A stretch of 6,946 nucleotides of DNA from Planctomycetaceae bacterium (lineage in GTDB: Bacteria > Planctomycetota > Planctomycetia > Planctomycetales > Planctomycetaceae), in contig JALWSL010000151.1 in NCBI GenBank assembly GCA_027080405.1, positions 1,058 through 8,003 on the forward strand. Reading direction: 5' to 3'. How positions within the stretch are numbered: the stretch's first letter is position 1; each line of letters begins with the position of its first letter. Positions 6,580 to 6,946 of this stretch are shown here, in pieces. The notes below the pieces were generated by a model. The model searched no databases, had not been told where the DNA came from, and saw only the letters and a program-made list of their open reading frames with translations. The position numbers and the translations under genes are program-made.

Positions 6580-6816
6580 TAGTTCAACTGGAACAAAGTG
6601 GACACTTAGTCCGATTGATTACAACAACTTCGCAGCTTGGCCGAACAAATCGATAATTTGCTTGTGTCCAATAAAATTTTCGGTCAAGATGACAGTTGGG
6701 GGTTGTGCCGACGTACGGTGTAACGCCGGCTTGTTGTCCCGGAAAGCCGGGGGAGAGGAGTGGGGATACTTCCGCTCTCGCGGGGGGGCGGTCTCGAAAG
6801 AATCGAGTACAAATTC
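6580..6816 (+). promoter_or_regulatory. Spacer with three consecutive hairpins before the TPR gene
   Basis: The 237-bp spacer holds no gene. CAAAT (6646-6650) / ATTTG (6656-6660) lies in its middle. Its right end carries three inverted repeats in a row: CCGGCTT (6726-6732) / AAGCCGG (6744-6750); GAGAG (6753-6757) / CTCTC (6775-6779), with an inner GAGT/ACTT stem including one G-U pair and a 3-nt bulge; and CTCGA (6793-6797) / TCGAG (6803-6807). None is followed by a T-tract, so I do not call a terminator for the 988-residue gene. They could be a structured leader controlling translation of the next gene, whose ATG lies 9 nt after the last stem. A TATAAT at 6575-6580 overlaps the stop codon but lacks a -35 partner. 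Confidence 0.35.
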
Positions 6817-6946
6817 ATGAACCTTGAGAATCACAATTCGGATTCCGCTCATCCGCCTGGAACAGAAACCATTCAGGCAGGACAGCGGCTGCTTTCGCAG
6901 GGAGAATTGAACGGGGCACTCAAGCAGTTCAAGCGGGTTCTCGAAC
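6817..6946 (+). CDS. Probable tetratricopeptide-repeat protein, N-terminal part
   Basis: The frame is open from ATG 6817 to the window edge (43 full codons), so the gene is truncated by the window. After a polar N-terminus (MNLENHNSDSAHPPGTET), residues from about 21 read AGQRLLSQGELNGALKQFKR then VLE. The LL..G....A...F...L spacing is the start of a TPR helical hairpin; TPR proteins bind peptides or partner proteins. There is no signal peptide, so a cytoplasmic location is expected. No clear ribosome site precedes ATG 6817. An in-frame GTG at 6760 is closely preceded by GGGGGAGAGGAG, but the 19 residues it would add look unlike coding sequence. With one repeat visible, the full domain set and function are unknown. 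Confidence 0.65.
   Translation, partial: MNLENHNSDSAHPPGTETIQAGQRLLSQGELNGALKQFKRVLE

Noticed and set aside
6575..6580. Perfect TATAAT at the end of the 988-residue gene as a promoter for the TPR gene
   Set aside because: No -35-like hexamer at 16-18 bp upstream and no extended -10; the TTGACG beside it abuts directly with no spacer.
1..6946. Insertion sequences, tRNA or rRNA genes
   Set aside because: No transposase-like frame, no paired terminal inverted repeats with target duplication, and no cloverleaf or rRNA-like stretch was seen.

Overview
This window most likely comes from a planctomycete or a relative in the PVC group. The case is circumstantial. It rests on a secreted type I sulfatase of the kind that is very numerous in those genomes, moderate GC, weak or absent Shine-Dalgarno sequences before several genes, long intergenic spacers, and large soluble proteins that match no family I recognise. 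No marker gene is present, so the assignment is an inference.

Layout, all genes on the + strand. 1-271: non-coding as far as I can tell, with a perfect 18-bp tandem duplication. 272-1918: exported sulfatase, complete, with an intact formylglycine motif. 1919-2461: a gene-free spacer of 543 bp, with a terminator-like hairpin facing the minus strand at its left edge and a promoter-like element, small palindromes and two orphan GGAGGA boxes to the right. 2462-3046: a 194-residue helical protein. 3134-3400: an 88-residue acidic protein with a clear ribosome binding site. 3613-6579: a 988-residue soluble protein made of helical blocks joined by a long acidic, Pro/Ala-rich linker. 6817-window end: the start of a probable TPR protein, cut by the window edge.

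The sulfatase should act outside the cytoplasm on sulfated polysaccharide or another sulfate ester, and nothing ties it to the genes on its right. The next four genes share an orientation and are all predicted to be cytoplasmic, helical or partly disordered, with no recognisable catalytic motif. Their style suggests scaffold or adaptor proteins, and they may form one complex. The N-terminal helices of the 194- and 988-residue proteins resemble each other by eye. This cluster is the part of the window most likely to be undescribed, but its function cannot be read from sequence alone.

A second theme is the number of short tandem duplications (9, 12, 14, 15 and 18 bp units), mostly in spacers and at one stop codon, together with short perfect palindromes between the genes of the cluster.
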